A DNA stretch of 64,000 nt from Candidatus Bathyarchaeota archaeon (GTDB lineage: Archaea; Thermoproteota; Bathyarchaeia; Bathyarchaeales; Bathycorpusculaceae), in the NCBI GenBank assembly GCA_025059195.1, contig JANXDU010000031.1:1-64000 (forward strand), written 5' to 3'. The notes under the pieces are model-generated. The model worked only from the letters and a program-made list of their open reading frames with translations. It was not told the origin of the DNA and made no database searches. The position numbers and the translations under genes were made by a program. Position 1 is the stretch's first letter. Each line of letters starts with the position of its first letter. Shown piece after piece: positions 7,303-16,430 of this stretch.

Positions 7303-8588
7303 CGTTTCAATGTTGCGGCGAGCTCGCCGATTTTGACGCTTCTTTGCTCCTTTTTCTGCATGTCCCTTAAAACAACAGCTCCTTCTTTCAATTCCTTTTC
7401 TCCAACTATTACGACGTGGCGTACGCATCTTCTATCAGCATCCTCTAAAGCCTTTGAAACCTTCCGTCCCATAACTTCGAGCTCGACTGGTATGTTTTCC
7501 GCCCTTAACATTTCGGCGGTTTTCAAAGCTTCAGCGTTTAAGTTTTCGTTTACAGGTATAACCATAACCGGCGGTGTTTCTTTCACGTTAATTTTCGCCT
7601 TCTGCTCTTGGATGGCGAGCATTATCCGGTCTATTCCATGGGCAACTCCAACGGCGGGTGTTGGTTCTCCGCCGAACAACTCCACAAGCCTATTGTATCT
7701 TCCACCGCCAGCCAAGGCTATGTCGAGCTCTGGAACGTAAACCTCGAAAATGATTCCAGTGTAATACTCTAAGCCTCTTGCAAAGCCAGCTTCAACTTTT
7801 ACATTTAATTTTTCGCCAGCCTCAGCGGTTAGGTTGAGTATTTCGCCGAGGTTTTTTACAGCGTTAATTGCCTCAGGGTAATCCTTCACAGCTTCCGCCA
7901 TGTCCTTTAAAACTTTGGTGGTGCTCGCTCCTCTCAAGTTTATCAGTTTCTGAAGGGTTTGAACGCCTTTTTCTGAAGCGCCGCTTTCCTTGACGATTTT
8001 CAGGGTTTCATCATAAAGTTTTTTGTCCATGCGCTGCATGGCTTGGTTTTGGGTTTCCTCGGCTAGGCCTTCTTGGCTTAGTATGCCCCTTAAAACGCCC
8101 ACGTGTCCAACTTTAAACGTGAAATTCTTCAGCCCAACGTTTTTCATGAACCGGTTGGTTAGTAGTAGTATTTCCGCGTCGGCTTCGGGTTTTTCGGAGC
8201 CCATTAGCTCAAAGTTTGACTGCCAGAACTCTCTGAAACGCCCTTTCTGCGGCTCGTCGTAGCGGTAGAGACTTCCAACACAGAAAAGCCTTAACGGTTT
8301 AGGTTCGTTTCGCAGCGTGGTTGCCACAAGCCGCGCCACAGAGGCAGTGAACTCTGGGCGTAAAGCAACCTTCCGTCCGCCTAAATCTTCAAAGGCATAC
8401 ATTCTCGCGCGGACTTCTTCTCCAGCCTTTGCGGCTACAAGCTCGTAGGACTCTACGACGGGTGTAATTATCTCCCTATACCCGTAAAGCTCAGCTGTCT
8501 GTCGAGCCTGGTTTTCAATATACTTCATTATTTTAGCTTCTTCTGGGAGGAAGTCCCTCATGCCTCGGACGGTTTTGAAGGTGCTCAT
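7290..8588 (-). CDS. hisS: histidyl-tRNA synthetase
   Basis: At 432 aa it has the size and class II layout of HisRS. An N-terminal GMRDFLPEEAK precedes motif 1; motif 2 is in LRPEFTASVARLV. The histidine-binding GLEYYTGIIFE follows, then AGGGRYNRLVE, a motif 3 region with GIDR, and a C-terminal anticodon-binding domain from about residue 330. It charges tRNA-His with ATP. It is the last gene of a minus-strand run after mtnA and endA, 30 nt from endA, so translation genes are grouped. Confidence 0.95.
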   Translation of the reverse strand: MSTFKTVRGMRDFLPEEAKIMKYIENQARQTAELYGYREIITPVVESYELVAAKAGEEVRARMYAFEDLGGRKVALRPEFTASVARLVATTLRNEPKPLRLFCVGSLYRYDEPQKGRFREFWQSNFELMGSEKPEADAEILLLTNRFMKNVGLKNFTFKVGHVGVLRGILSQEGLAEETQNQAMQRMDKKLYDETLKIVKESGASEKGVQTLQKLINLRGASTTKVLKDMAEAVKDYPEAINAVKNLGEILNLTAEAGEKLNVKVEAGFARGLEYYTGIIFEVYVPELDIALAGGGRYNRLVELFGGEPTPAVGVAHGIDRIMLAIQEQKAKINVKETPPVMVIPVNENLNAEALKTAEMLRAENIPVELEVMGRKVSKALEDADRRCVRHVVIVGEKELKEGAVVLRDMQKKEQRSVKIGELAATLKRQAS

Positions 8589-8618
8589 GTTTCAACTTTC
8601 CACCGTTTACGTATCCTA

Positions 8619-9173
8619 TTATGGTAGGGTTAATTGTGAAACGGAGTAGTAAACTATTTCTCCGCGGCGGCTCATAACCGCCACTATAAGCTCCTTTTTT
8701 AGGCTTTGGCACTGTCTCACTATTTGGGTTAGCTCCTCCAAGGTTATGGGTTTACCCTCTTGAAGGGTTAGCACTAAATATTTTGCCGTGTCTTTTCCGT
8801 AATCGCCTCGGTCATAGACTCTGAAGTCGACGCCCATGCCGAAGCCTTCGCGGACGACGTAGCCCCGGCTTCGCAAGTCGCGGTAAACCATGTATTTGGC
8901 CCAAGCGTTTTCGTCGTTTTTCTCTGAAAACTGTAAAAGTTCTTGAAAACCTACTTTTTCGCCCTTCTCATTTTTAACCTCCAACAATCCTCTGTCCACG
9001 AGGTGGAGCGCTTCATAAAAGTTAAGCAGCAGTTCCCCGTTCTCGTCCATTCCGTAGCCTTTTGATTTAAGCTCGTCAATTCTGCCTTTCGCTTTGACTT
9101 TTACGCCTTTCTCCGCTAAAATGCCTTCAATTTTCACCTCTTGTCGAACTGTTTTTTCCTCGTTTTTGCTCAT
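8619..9173 (-). CDS. endA: tRNA-splicing endonuclease, single-domain type, catalytic His replaced
   Basis: The 184-aa protein has the EndA N-terminal domain (residues 1-85) and the nuclease fold (MVYRDLRSRGYVVREGFG, DFRVYDRGD, YLVLTL). Known catalytic residues in Methanocaldococcus are Tyr115, His125 and Lys156. Here Tyr of DFRVY and Lys of SLKKELIVAV align and keep the 31-residue His-Lys spacing. The His position, five residues before the V of YLV, is Thr (DTAKYLV). The protein may be the structural partner of a heteromeric enzyme or a weak nuclease. ATGA overlap with mtnA shows co-translation. Confidence 0.88.
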   Translation of the reverse strand: MSKNEEKTVRQEVKIEGILAEKGVKVKAKGRIDELKSKGYGMDENGELLLNFYEALHLVDRGLLEVKNEKGEKVGFQELLQFSEKNDENAWAKYMVYRDLRSRGYVVREGFGMGVDFRVYDRGDYGKDTAKYLVLTLQEGKPITLEELTQIVRQCQSLKKELIVAVMSRRGEIVYYSVSQLTLP

Positions 9174-10201
9174 TTCTTTTCAGCCGTTCTGCTTAAACTG
9201 GACAAATCCTCCCTATATAAAATGCCTTCCTCACAGATTATCGCTGTCACGTATTTTAGAGGCGTTATGTCGAAGGCTGGATTTAGAACAGCCACGCCTT
9301 CAGGGGCTATTCTTTCTATGCCTATGTAGAGAACTTCTTCTGGGCCTCTCTCTTCGATGGTTACCTCCGCCGATGTGTGGGTTAGGTCGAATGTGGATTT
9401 TGGAGCTGCCACGTAAAACGGTATGTCATGTTCTTTTGCCAGAACGGCGATTTGGTATGTTCCTATCTTGTTTATGACGGCGTCCTGCACGATTCTGTCG
9501 GCGCCAACGATGACCTTGTTGACCATGCGCTTATACATGACATAACCCACCATGGTGTCGCTTATCAACTTGACTGGTATGCCATCCCGTTTAAGCTCGT
9601 AGGTTGTTAGGCGGGCGCCTTGAAGTTTCGGTCTTGTTTCCGTAGCTATGACGCTTATTTTTTTCCCCTGCTCGACAGCGGCTCTGACAACGCCGAGGGC
9701 TGTTCCATATTCAACTGTTGCTAGGGCTCCAGCGTTGCAGTGGGTAAGGATAGTGTCTCCGTCTTCTAAGAGGCTGGCGCCATGTCTGCCTATCGCACGG
9801 TTCGCCGCTGCATCCTCGTCAGCTATCTTTTTTGCCTCCTCGACAATCATGGCGGCTGTTTCGCGGGCGTCCCCGTTGAACGTGTAAGCCTTACCTAATA
9901 TCCGGTTAACAGCCCAGAAGAGGTTAACCCCCGTAGGCCTTGTTTTTCGCAGTTTTTCAGCTGCGACCTCCAGCTCGCGGATCAAAGCCGCTTTATCTTT
10001 CCCTTTCGAGTGGTGGGCAGTTAGCGCCAAAGCGTAGGCCGCCGCCGCTCCAAGCAACGGTGCACCTCGGATTTTCATGGTTTTTATGGCTTCCGCCACA
10101 TCGTCGCATGTCCGCAACTCCAGAAACTCCGTTTCATTGGGAAGCTTCAATTGGTTAACGGTTATTACTGTTCCGTCTTCACGCCACTCTATTGTCCGCA
10201 T
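9170..10201 (-). CDS. mtnA: S-methyl-5-thioribose-1-phosphate isomerase / eIF2B-like sugar-phosphate isomerase
   Basis: The 343-aa protein carries MtnA signatures: KIRGAPLLGAAAAYA near residue 43, ILTHCNAGALATVEYGTALGV with the catalytic Cys, and VGADRIVQDAVINKIGTYQ with the catalytic Asp. It ends YRED as is common in the family. MtnA isomerises MTR-1-P in methionine salvage; archaeal relatives can instead use ribose-1,5-bisphosphate in nucleoside breakdown, so the substrate is not fixed. It leads the mtnA-endA-hisS run and overlaps endA by 4 nt. Confidence 0.88.
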   Translation of the reverse strand: MRTIEWREDGTVITVNQLKLPNETEFLELRTCDDVAEAIKTMKIRGAPLLGAAAAYALALTAHHSKGKDKAALIRELEVAAEKLRKTRPTGVNLFWAVNRILGKAYTFNGDARETAAMIVEEAKKIADEDAAANRAIGRHGASLLEDGDTILTHCNAGALATVEYGTALGVVRAAVEQGKKISVIATETRPKLQGARLTTYELKRDGIPVKLISDTMVGYVMYKRMVNKVIVGADRIVQDAVINKIGTYQIAVLAKEHDIPFYVAAPKSTFDLTHTSAEVTIEERGPEEVLYIGIERIAPEGVAVLNPAFDITPLKYVTAIICEEGILYREDLSSLSRTAEKK

Positions 10202-10280
10202 TGGTTTGGCTTTCCTCCGTTAACCGTTTAAGACTGTTTAAGTATAAATTTTGTCGGCTAACCGCCTATGACGCGGGGGA

Positions 10281-10997
10281 ATGGCTGCTTTGAGGAGGGA
10301 AGCTGTTCAAACCCTGGTTGAAAGGCTTGGTGGGCGCTATTCTGAAGTTTTGGGCATAAACCTTGAAAGCGGCAGAGAAGAGGAGATTTTCAAGTGGTTT
10401 TTGGCTTCCATCCTTTTCGGCGCGCCTATCACCGAAACATCCGTGATAAAGACTTACAAATGTTTTGAAAAACATCATGTTCTAACACCTAACAAGATCC
10501 TTGCTGCCGGCTGGGATGAGCTTGTTAGAATTTTGGACGAGGGAAGCTACACGCGTTATGATTTTAAAACAGCTGACAAACTTCTTGAGGTTATGCGTAA
10601 TCTCATGGAAAGGCATGGTGGCAGATTAACCAACCTCTACAAAAAAGCGGGCAGCCCCCAAGAACTAGAGGAGGAGCTGAAGAGTCTGGGCAAAGGCGTC
10701 GGCGAGGTTACGGTAAGCATTTTTCTCAGAGAGCTTCGCGTCGTCTGGGATAAAGCCAAACCAAACCCCACGAACCCCGTGGTTTTAGCGGCTAAAAACC
10801 TCGGCGTTATAGATGAAAAATCGCCCAAAAGCGTTTTACAGCAGCTTGAAGAGTTTTGGACTGAAAACCCTGTTCCAAACAAGTCCATCGTTAATTTTGA
10901 AACAGCGCTTCTCCGCCTTGGGAAAAATTACTGTAGAAAGGCGAAATGTAAAGTCTGCCCAGTCAAGGGGGAATGCTTAAACCCTAAGGCTGTTTAA
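10281..10997 (+). CDS. HhH-GPD (endonuclease III-like) Fe-S protein, atypical active site
   Basis: The 238-aa protein looks like an endonuclease III relative. It has a helical bundle, a degenerate helix-hairpin-helix (LGKGVGEVTVSIFLREL), and a C-terminal cluster C-x4-C-x2-C-x5-C (CRKAKCKVCPVKGEC) that would hold a [4Fe-4S]. The Lys that normally follows the hairpin Gly-Val-Gly, and the Asp of the usual VDxHV segment, are not where expected; here the segment reads PNPTNPVVLAA. Glycosylase/lyase activity is therefore doubtful and DNA binding is more likely. It ends 14 nt inside the convergent PRTase-regulator gene. Confidence 0.7.
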   Translation: MAALRREAVQTLVERLGGRYSEVLGINLESGREEEIFKWFLASILFGAPITETSVIKTYKCFEKHHVLTPNKILAAGWDELVRILDEGSYTRYDFKTADKLLEVMRNLMERHGGRLTNLYKKAGSPQELEEELKSLGKGVGEVTVSIFLRELRVVWDKAKPNPTNPVVLAAKNLGVIDEKSPKSVLQQLEEFWTENPVPNKSIVNFETALLRLGKNYCRKAKCKVCPVKGECLNPKAV

Positions 10998-11721
10998 TGT
11001 AGGCTACAACCTCCACGGGGCAGCCTTCTGGCAGCTTCAGCTTTTTCCTCCATTCGTCTCCAACAGCTATAAGGGAGAAAACCCCTGAAACTTCGGCTTT
11101 GGCTTTGTGCACAAGGTCCACAAGCGCCGCTTGGGTTTCGCCAGTTTTAATCATATCGTCCACTATTAGGACGCTGTCTCGTTTTTTGATAGCATCTTTT
11201 GGAACATAAAGCGTGATTGTAACGCCTGAATCTTTAAGCGCGAAGGTTTCTTCGAGGAATTCTTTTACGCCGACCTCTTTTGTTTTCTTAGCTATGACGA
11301 GGTTTACGCCTAAAGCGTTCGCCACCATAGTCGCCAATGGAATGCCGTCCACCGCCGCCGTAAACACTTTTGTCACGCGTTTTCCAGCAAAATTCGCTAA
11401 GGCGTGGTTAGCTGCCTGCTGGAGAATGTTAAAATCGCCGATAATCTCGGTGTTGTCAAAATAGCCGTCCTCGTTAAACTTTATCCTGCTCCGAATCTCA
11501 TTTTCCAAACCCACAAACTTTGACAAAACTTTCCAGAGTTGTTTGGCGCGGGCGGTGTTTGGCAAAACATGGCCCTTTGCGTATCGGCTTAGAACTGTCA
11601 CGGGTAAGCCCGTTTTCGCCGACAGTTCGCGGTATGTGATGTTCCGTTTATACTTGGCTGTGCGAAGAAGCTCTATAGTCATAAGCCTCAGCTTCAGCTC
11701 CTCTGCGTGTGTGCTCATCAA
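10984..11721 (-). CDS. HTH-phosphoribosyltransferase regulator (PyrE/GfcR-like)
   Basis: In this 245-aa protein, residues 1-75 form a helix-turn-helix (YRELSAKTGLPVTVLSRYAKG). The rest is a type I phosphoribosyltransferase domain with the PRPP-binding loop SVLIVDDMIKTGET and FTAAVDGIPLATMVANALG. HTH-PRTase fusions of this kind act in archaea as transcription regulators that sense PRPP or nucleotides; GfcR of haloarchaea is a related case. Either of two adjacent ATGs may start it. No target gene is evident; it stands alone between convergent and downstream genes. Confidence 0.82.
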   Translation of the reverse strand: MMSTHAEELKLRLMTIELLRTAKYKRNITYRELSAKTGLPVTVLSRYAKGHVLPNTARAKQLWKVLSKFVGLENEIRSRIKFNEDGYFDNTEIIGDFNILQQAANHALANFAGKRVTKVFTAAVDGIPLATMVANALGVNLVIAKKTKEVGVKEFLEETFALKDSGVTITLYVPKDAIKKRDSVLIVDDMIKTGETQAALVDLVHKAKAEVSGVFSLIAVGDEWRKKLKLPEGCPVEVVAYIKQP

Positions 11722-11839
11722 CCTCCCCCTATATACAAGGACTAGTTAAATCTGAAACGCTTACACTTAATTATTAAAATCCTAATTTATAACTTCCGCT
11801 TAAAACTTCACCGCCTCGCAAAGCTTGAGGCGAAGGATT

Positions 11840-12775
11840 TTACGGCGCTCTAGCCAAAACCACCTCGACAGAATACTTCACACCATCCCGGTAAATTATC
11901 AAGTTAACTTTTTCACCAGCTTCCCGTTTGTGGATTTCGCTTAACAACTTTTCAATTCGCGCGACGGGCGTGTTGTCCATGGCTAATATGATGTCGCCTG
12001 GGGCGATGCCAGCTTCGTCGGCGGGGCTTCCTCCCACAACCCTTGTTACGAGCACGCCTTCAGTCAGCGGTATCCCATAATAGTTGGCGAGCTCCCTTGA
12101 AAGGCTTAAACCTATTATCCCAAGCCAAGGTCTAACGTGGGTGCCTTTAGCAATTATGTCGTAGGCGCATTTCTTTGCCGAGTTTATTGGGATGGCGAAC
12201 CCTATTCCGTGGGCGAAGGGAATGATCGCCGTGTTTATAGCAACAACTTTACCATTAACATCCACCAGTGGGCCGCCGCTGTTCCCGGGGTTTATGGCGG
12301 CATCCGTTTGGACAAGGTTTTCTAAAAGCTCGTTTCTGGACTCTATTGTGCGGTTTAAAGCGCTTATGACGCCTGAAGTCACCGTGGGGCCGCCCGCCAA
12401 GCCGAACGGGTTACCTATGGCATATACGCGTTGGCCTATTCTAAGCTTGTCAGAGTCTCCAAGCTCTGCGTAGATAAGTCCCTTTTTGTCTATTTTGACG
12501 ACGGCTATGTCGTGGATTGCGCATGTGCCGAGCAACCGCCCATTTAAGACTTCGCCGTTCCAGAGGGTTACGGCGATGCGTTCTGCGCCTTGGACGACGT
12601 GGTTATTGGTTATTATGTGGCCTTCACCGTCTATTATGGTGCCTGAACCCATGCCCTTAACAGGGAAAACTTGGTAGAATATGTCTTGGACAAGCCTTAC
12701 AGTGCTAATGTTCACAACGCTTTTGCTCACTTTTTCTAAGACGTCTAAAACTTTGAATTCGTCGTTTGAAGCCAA
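11840..12775 (-). CDS. HtrA/DegP-like serine protease with PDZ domain
   Basis: The 311-aa protein shows the trypsin-fold triad: TNNHVV (His), HDIAVVKI (Asp) and GNSGGPLVDV (Ser). A PDZ domain follows from about residue 215 (GVLVTRVVGGSPADEAGIAPGDII). HtrA proteins degrade or refold damaged proteins. No signal peptide or membrane helix precedes the protease domain in this reading, so a cytosolic form is likely. The start is TTG 12775, about six nt after GAGGCG. It follows the MFS gene in the same direction with 34 nt between them. Confidence 0.92.
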   Translation of the reverse strand: MASNDEFKVLDVLEKVSKSVVNISTVRLVQDIFYQVFPVKGMGSGTIIDGEGHIITNNHVVQGAERIAVTLWNGEVLNGRLLGTCAIHDIAVVKIDKKGLIYAELGDSDKLRIGQRVYAIGNPFGLAGGPTVTSGVISALNRTIESRNELLENLVQTDAAINPGNSGGPLVDVNGKVVAINTAIIPFAHGIGFAIPINSAKKCAYDIIAKGTHVRPWLGIIGLSLSRELANYYGIPLTEGVLVTRVVGGSPADEAGIAPGDIILAMDNTPVARIEKLLSEIHKREAGEKVNLIIYRDGVKYSVEVVLARAP

Positions 12776-12809
12776 ACTTTTCGCCTCTATGCGGAGAGAA
12801 TTGAAACTT

Positions 12810-14021
12810 TCAAGTTTTAACGTTTTTCGGTTTAAGGGATATCATCGAGTAGGCTATAAGGAGCAGAAAAACCGCCGCAGCTTGTGCCGCCACAACATAG
12901 AGAACTATAACTGCATAAGGCGGGTTTATGGCGGCAATTAAGCCATAAACAAAACCGCTGGCCAGCATGCCAACCCCATAAACTGTGTTGAAGAGGCCGT
13001 AGGCTGTTCCCCGCGATGTGATAGGCGCAAACTCTGAGACAGCGGCGCGATAAATGGACTCCTGCATGCCCAAAACCAGGCCGAAGAACACTGCGGCAAC
13101 AATTAAGGCAGTTATATTCATGTTTAGCAAAGCGAACGCTGTTGGAAAGATTGAAAGAATGAAAGGCAAGACTAAAACCTTGATTTTATACTTGTCGTAG
13201 GAGTATCCAGCGACAAGGGCTGTGGGCGCATCCACTCCTTGTATCAGCGTGTATATGAGGGGAACCATCCACTGCAAGTTTGCAGGCTGCAGAATCACTG
13301 AAGCCTTAAAAAGTATGAGCTCGTATGGAATAAGCCCAACAGTATTCAGCAGGACGGCGGAAGTGTAAACGTAAAAAGCTTTTCCAAGTTTTCCTCCGCT
13401 TTTTTCCCAAGTTTTTCCCGCTTCTACTGGTTTGCTTGAACCAATTTTTCTATAAGTGAATGCCAGAAAAACCATCAACAACAGAAAAGGCACAAACAGT
13501 AAGCCAAAGGTTTGGCCATAATTATTTCCGCTGTAAAACATTAGCGCCGCAACTATCAACGGGCCTAGAACTGCGCCTATTTGATCAAACAGTTCATGGA
13601 TTCCAAAGGCCTTCCCAGTGCCAACACCCCTGCTGACGATGGATAGTATGGCGTCTCGGGCCGGCGCCCTAACAGCTTTTCCAATTCGTTCAAGTAGCAC
13701 GAGGATTAGGGCTATCCCCCATAAGTTTGTGAAGCCCAAAAGCGGAACAGCCACTATAAGCCCGTATCCCAGAAAAATGAAGGCCCAATAAGCCCTTGTG
13801 GTGTCAGCCAAAACTCCGCTAACAAGCCTTAAAGCGTAGCCTAAAAACTCTCCGAAACGCCCCACAAAAACTATGATGAAGGCTGAAGCGCCCAAAAAAG
13901 CCAAATACCCAGGCACGAGCCCCCGCGAACCTTCATAAACAACATCACCTAAAAGGCTAACAATCCCTAAGAGGAGAATAGCCATGTAAATGCTTCTTGC
14001 ACTGGTAGGCTCTGAGCTCAT
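12810..14021 (-). CDS. MFS transporter
   Basis: The 403-aa protein has about 12 membrane helices and MFS-type loops (VGRFGEFLGYALRL, RAPARDAILS with a 6-7 loop rich in charge). The RAPARDA motif resembles bacterial MFS permeases of unknown substrate. The stop of the upstream free-methionine sulfoxide reductase gene overlaps its ATG by 4 nt, so the two are translationally coupled. This hints at, but does not prove, a link to oxidative stress or amino-acid transport. Confidence 0.85.
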   Translation of the reverse strand: MSSEPTSARSIYMAILLLGIVSLLGDVVYEGSRGLVPGYLAFLGASAFIIVFVGRFGEFLGYALRLVSGVLADTTRAYWAFIFLGYGLIVAVPLLGFTNLWGIALILVLLERIGKAVRAPARDAILSIVSRGVGTGKAFGIHELFDQIGAVLGPLIVAALMFYSGNNYGQTFGLLFVPFLLLMVFLAFTYRKIGSSKPVEAGKTWEKSGGKLGKAFYVYTSAVLLNTVGLIPYELILFKASVILQPANLQWMVPLIYTLIQGVDAPTALVAGYSYDKYKIKVLVLPFILSIFPTAFALLNMNITALIVAAVFFGLVLGMQESIYRAAVSEFAPITSRGTAYGLFNTVYGVGMLASGFVYGLIAAINPPYAVIVLYVVAAQAAAVFLLLIAYSMISLKPKNVKT

Positions 14022-14536
14022 AAACCTTCTCCTTCAAAGGCAACTCCCTTATCCGTATATTCGGAAAATGTTAAAAGTTTCGCTATCCTTTCAAGCCACT
14101 CCTTGTCTCTCTCATCAAAACTTCCATACTCATCGCTGTCAACGTCAAGCACAGCCACGACGCTGCCCCCCTCATCAAAGACTGGAACCGCAATCTCAGA
14201 CTTGGACCTAGGATCACAAGCGATATGCCCGGGAAACTCGTGAACATTCGGCACGATTATCGTCTTGCCGCCGCGGGCGCATTTTCCACAAACACCCGTA
14301 TAGGCTATTTGAGCGCATGCCGGCGGCCCCTCCGACGGCCCCAGCTCTAAATGGCCTTCTCTTGGAAAGTAAAACCCAACCCAAAAGTAGTAGGGGATTT
14401 CAGCTTTCAAAACTTTGCATACAATCTTCATCCTTTCTTCCAGCGGTTTTCCTTTTATTTTGTGCTCTATGGTTTTTAGGCATTTTATGTAAAGGGTGTC
14501 CTTATCGATGGAGTCTGCGTTCACCATGTTTCTCAC
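14018..14536 (-). CDS. msrC: free methionine-R-sulfoxide reductase (GAF domain)
   Basis: The 172-aa protein is a single GAF domain with all three Cys of fRMsr enzymes: PPACAQI, GVCGKCA and GHIACD. These are surrounded by the family signatures LGPSEGPPAC, VPNVHEFPGH and SKSEIAVPV. The enzyme reduces free Met-R-sulfoxide using thioredoxin-like donors in the cytosol. The gene is the first of a two-gene unit with the MFS transporter (ATGA overlap). An internal ATG at residue 4 is an alternative start. Confidence 0.9.
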   Translation of the reverse strand: MRNMVNADSIDKDTLYIKCLKTIEHKIKGKPLEERMKIVCKVLKAEIPYYFWVGFYFPREGHLELGPSEGPPACAQIAYTGVCGKCARGGKTIIVPNVHEFPGHIACDPRSKSEIAVPVFDEGGSVVAVLDVDSDEYGSFDERDKEWLERIAKLLTFSEYTDKGVAFEGEGL

Positions 14537-14649
14537 CCGCTGGGCAGGCTAAAGCTTCAGTATGTGTGTTCAGTAGGGTTTGAAGAGATAAAGCTTTTAT
14601 TGAGGCTTTAGGCTTAGTTTGGCAAATACTCCAAAATACGGTGCCCATT

Positions 14650-15369
14650 ATGGCTTTGCAGAAAGGCGACTTCATACTTATAGACTATGTTGCAAAAGTT
14701 AAGGAGACCGGCGAGGTTTTCGATACAACAATTGAGGAAATAGCCAAAAAAGAACGCCTATACAAGGAAGGCGAAATTTACGAGCCTAAACTGGTCGTTG
14801 TAGGCGAAGGCTGGGTTTTAAAGGCTTTAGACGAAAGCCTAATGACCATGGATGTAGGAAAACCAGCAACCGTTGAAATCCCACCCGATAAAGCCTTTGG
14901 ACCAAGAGACCCGGAAAAAGTTAGGCGTGTTCCCTTGAGGCAGTTAACCGCGAAGGGAATAACGCCCAACCTTGGAATGCGCCTTGAATACGAGGGAAAA
15001 ATGGCTGTTGTAAGGGCTGTCGGCGCTGGAAGGGTTTTACTGGACTTTAACCCACCTCTGGCTGGAAAAACTCTTGTCTACGAGGTTACGGTTAAGAAAA
15101 AGCTTGAAACTCAAGAGGAGAAGATTGCGGCGCTTATCCATCGCCGGATGCCATCCGTTGAAGTTGAAAAGTTTAAGTTCGCTTTGAAGGATAAAACCCT
15201 TAGCATAGAAATGCCCGAAGACGCCTACTACCTTGAAGGGATTCAAGTGGCTAAAAGAGGCATAGCCCTAGACGTTCAAAGGTTTTTCCCAGAGATCACA
15301 ACCATCAAGTTCATAGAAACCTTCAAGACGGCATCTGCAGAAACCAAAACGGAAGAAAGTCAAACTTAA
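14650..15369 (+). CDS. FKBP-type peptidyl-prolyl isomerase (SlyD-like, long archaeal form)
   Basis: From ATG 14650 the protein is about 239 aa. The FKBP domain (GDFILIDYVAKVKETGEVFDTT, split by an IF insert at about 75-130 with ValGlyLysPro and PPDKAFGPRDPEKV) is followed by a C-terminal domain of about 90 aa found in long archaeal FKBPs. It catalyses prolyl isomerisation and acts as a folding helper. A GTG at 14641 is a possible earlier start. The 3' end overlaps the convergent G1P dehydrogenase gene by 4 nt. Confidence 0.9.
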   Translation: MALQKGDFILIDYVAKVKETGEVFDTTIEEIAKKERLYKEGEIYEPKLVVVGEGWVLKALDESLMTMDVGKPATVEIPPDKAFGPRDPEKVRRVPLRQLTAKGITPNLGMRLEYEGKMAVVRAVGAGRVLLDFNPPLAGKTLVYEVTVKKKLETQEEKIAALIHRRMPSVEVEKFKFALKDKTLSIEMPEDAYYLEGIQVAKRGIALDVQRFFPEITTIKFIETFKTASAETKTEESQT

Positions 15370-16430
15370 ATTACTTCTGTTTTCTTAGCCACCCTTCTGC
15401 ATTCTTCTAGGCTTAGTTTTAACTTGCTCAGAATTGTGTAGCGCTCCGGTCTCACAGAAGGCGCCGTAAACAAGGCTTTAACAACCTCTTCTTCGGTTAA
15501 GCCTAGCTCCTTGGCGCTTGTTGGAGCCCCAACAGTTTTGAGGGTGTCTCTAACACGTTCCCAATCTGCTCCATGTAGGTAGGCCGTCATTATCGCTCCA
15601 ACACCGCAGCGTTCCCCGTGCATGGAGCTGTTAGGCTTAATCATGTCGACGGCGTGGCTGAATAAATGTTCTGAACCACTGCATGGGCGGCTGCTACCCG
15701 CAATGCTCATGGCTACTCCACAGCTTATTAGAGCTTCCAAAAGCACGCGTAATCCTTCCTCGTTTTTAGGCTTAATCTGTTCAGCGTTTTGCATCACAAG
15801 CTCTGCGCTCATTAAGGCGAGGCTTGCAGCATATTCCCCATAATACTCGCCTACCTCTTCATGGGCGAGCCTCCAGTCTCTGACGGCGGTGACTTTTGCG
15901 ACTACATCGCCACACCCGCTTGCAATAAGCCTATCTGGGGCTTGCATTATGATGCTTGTGTCTGCTATGATGGCTATTGGCGCTTGGGCCATAACTGAGA
16001 AAGGCTTACTTAAACCTTTAATGGAAGACAGTGGACTTGCAATGCCGTCGTGGGAAGCTGTTGTTGGAACACTTATGAAAGGAACCCCTTGGTTCGCTGA
16101 GCTTATTTTTGCAATGTCTATTTTAGTTCCGCCGCCCACTCCCAAAACCACTTGGGGCTTTAAAACTTTAATTCTCTCCTCGACAGCCCTCGCATCCCAC
16201 AAAGTGGCCGACTCAACTTTTAAAGTTTCAACTTTCAAGCATTCCTTTTCCAAAATAGTCCTCACAGCTTTTCCGGCAACTTCCTCAGTCCTCGAACCAG
16301 TGACTAATAGGGCTGACTCTGTAAATCCCAGTCTGCGGGATATCTCGGCCACCCGCTCTATAACACCTTCCCCAACTATTACTTCCCGGGGAAGCTGCAT
16401 CCAATGATGTTTTAATGGCAAACCAACCAC
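15366..16430 (-). CDS. egsA: NAD(P)-dependent sn-glycerol-1-phosphate dehydrogenase
   Basis: The 354-aa iron-alcohol-dehydrogenase-like protein contains LGVGGGTKIDIAKISS (NAD binding) and FISVPTTASHDGIASP. Metal ligands lie in SGCGDVVAKVTAVRDWRLAH, SGSEHLFSHAVD and HGERCGVGAIMTAYLHG. The enzyme reduces dihydroxyacetone phosphate to glycerol-1-phosphate, the first step of archaeal ether-lipid backbone synthesis, and is a firm domain-level marker for Archaea. Translation starts at GTG 16430. It is monocistronic here. Confidence 0.95.
   Translation of the reverse strand: MVGLPLKHHWMQLPREVIVGEGVIERVAEISRRLGFTESALLVTGSRTEEVAGKAVRTILEKECLKVETLKVESATLWDARAVEERIKVLKPQVVLGVGGGTKIDIAKISSANQGVPFISVPTTASHDGIASPLSSIKGLSKPFSVMAQAPIAIIADTSIIMQAPDRLIASGCGDVVAKVTAVRDWRLAHEEVGEYYGEYAASLALMSAELVMQNAEQIKPKNEEGLRVLLEALISCGVAMSIAGSSRPCSGSEHLFSHAVDMIKPNSSMHGERCGVGAIMTAYLHGADWERVRDTLKTVGAPTSAKELGLTEEEVVKALFTAPSVRPERYTILSKLKLSLEECRRVAKKTEVI

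Noticed and set aside
9094-9477. Long plus-strand frames across endA, mtnA and similar genes
   Set aside because: They are shadows of strongly supported minus-strand genes and lack any domain signature.
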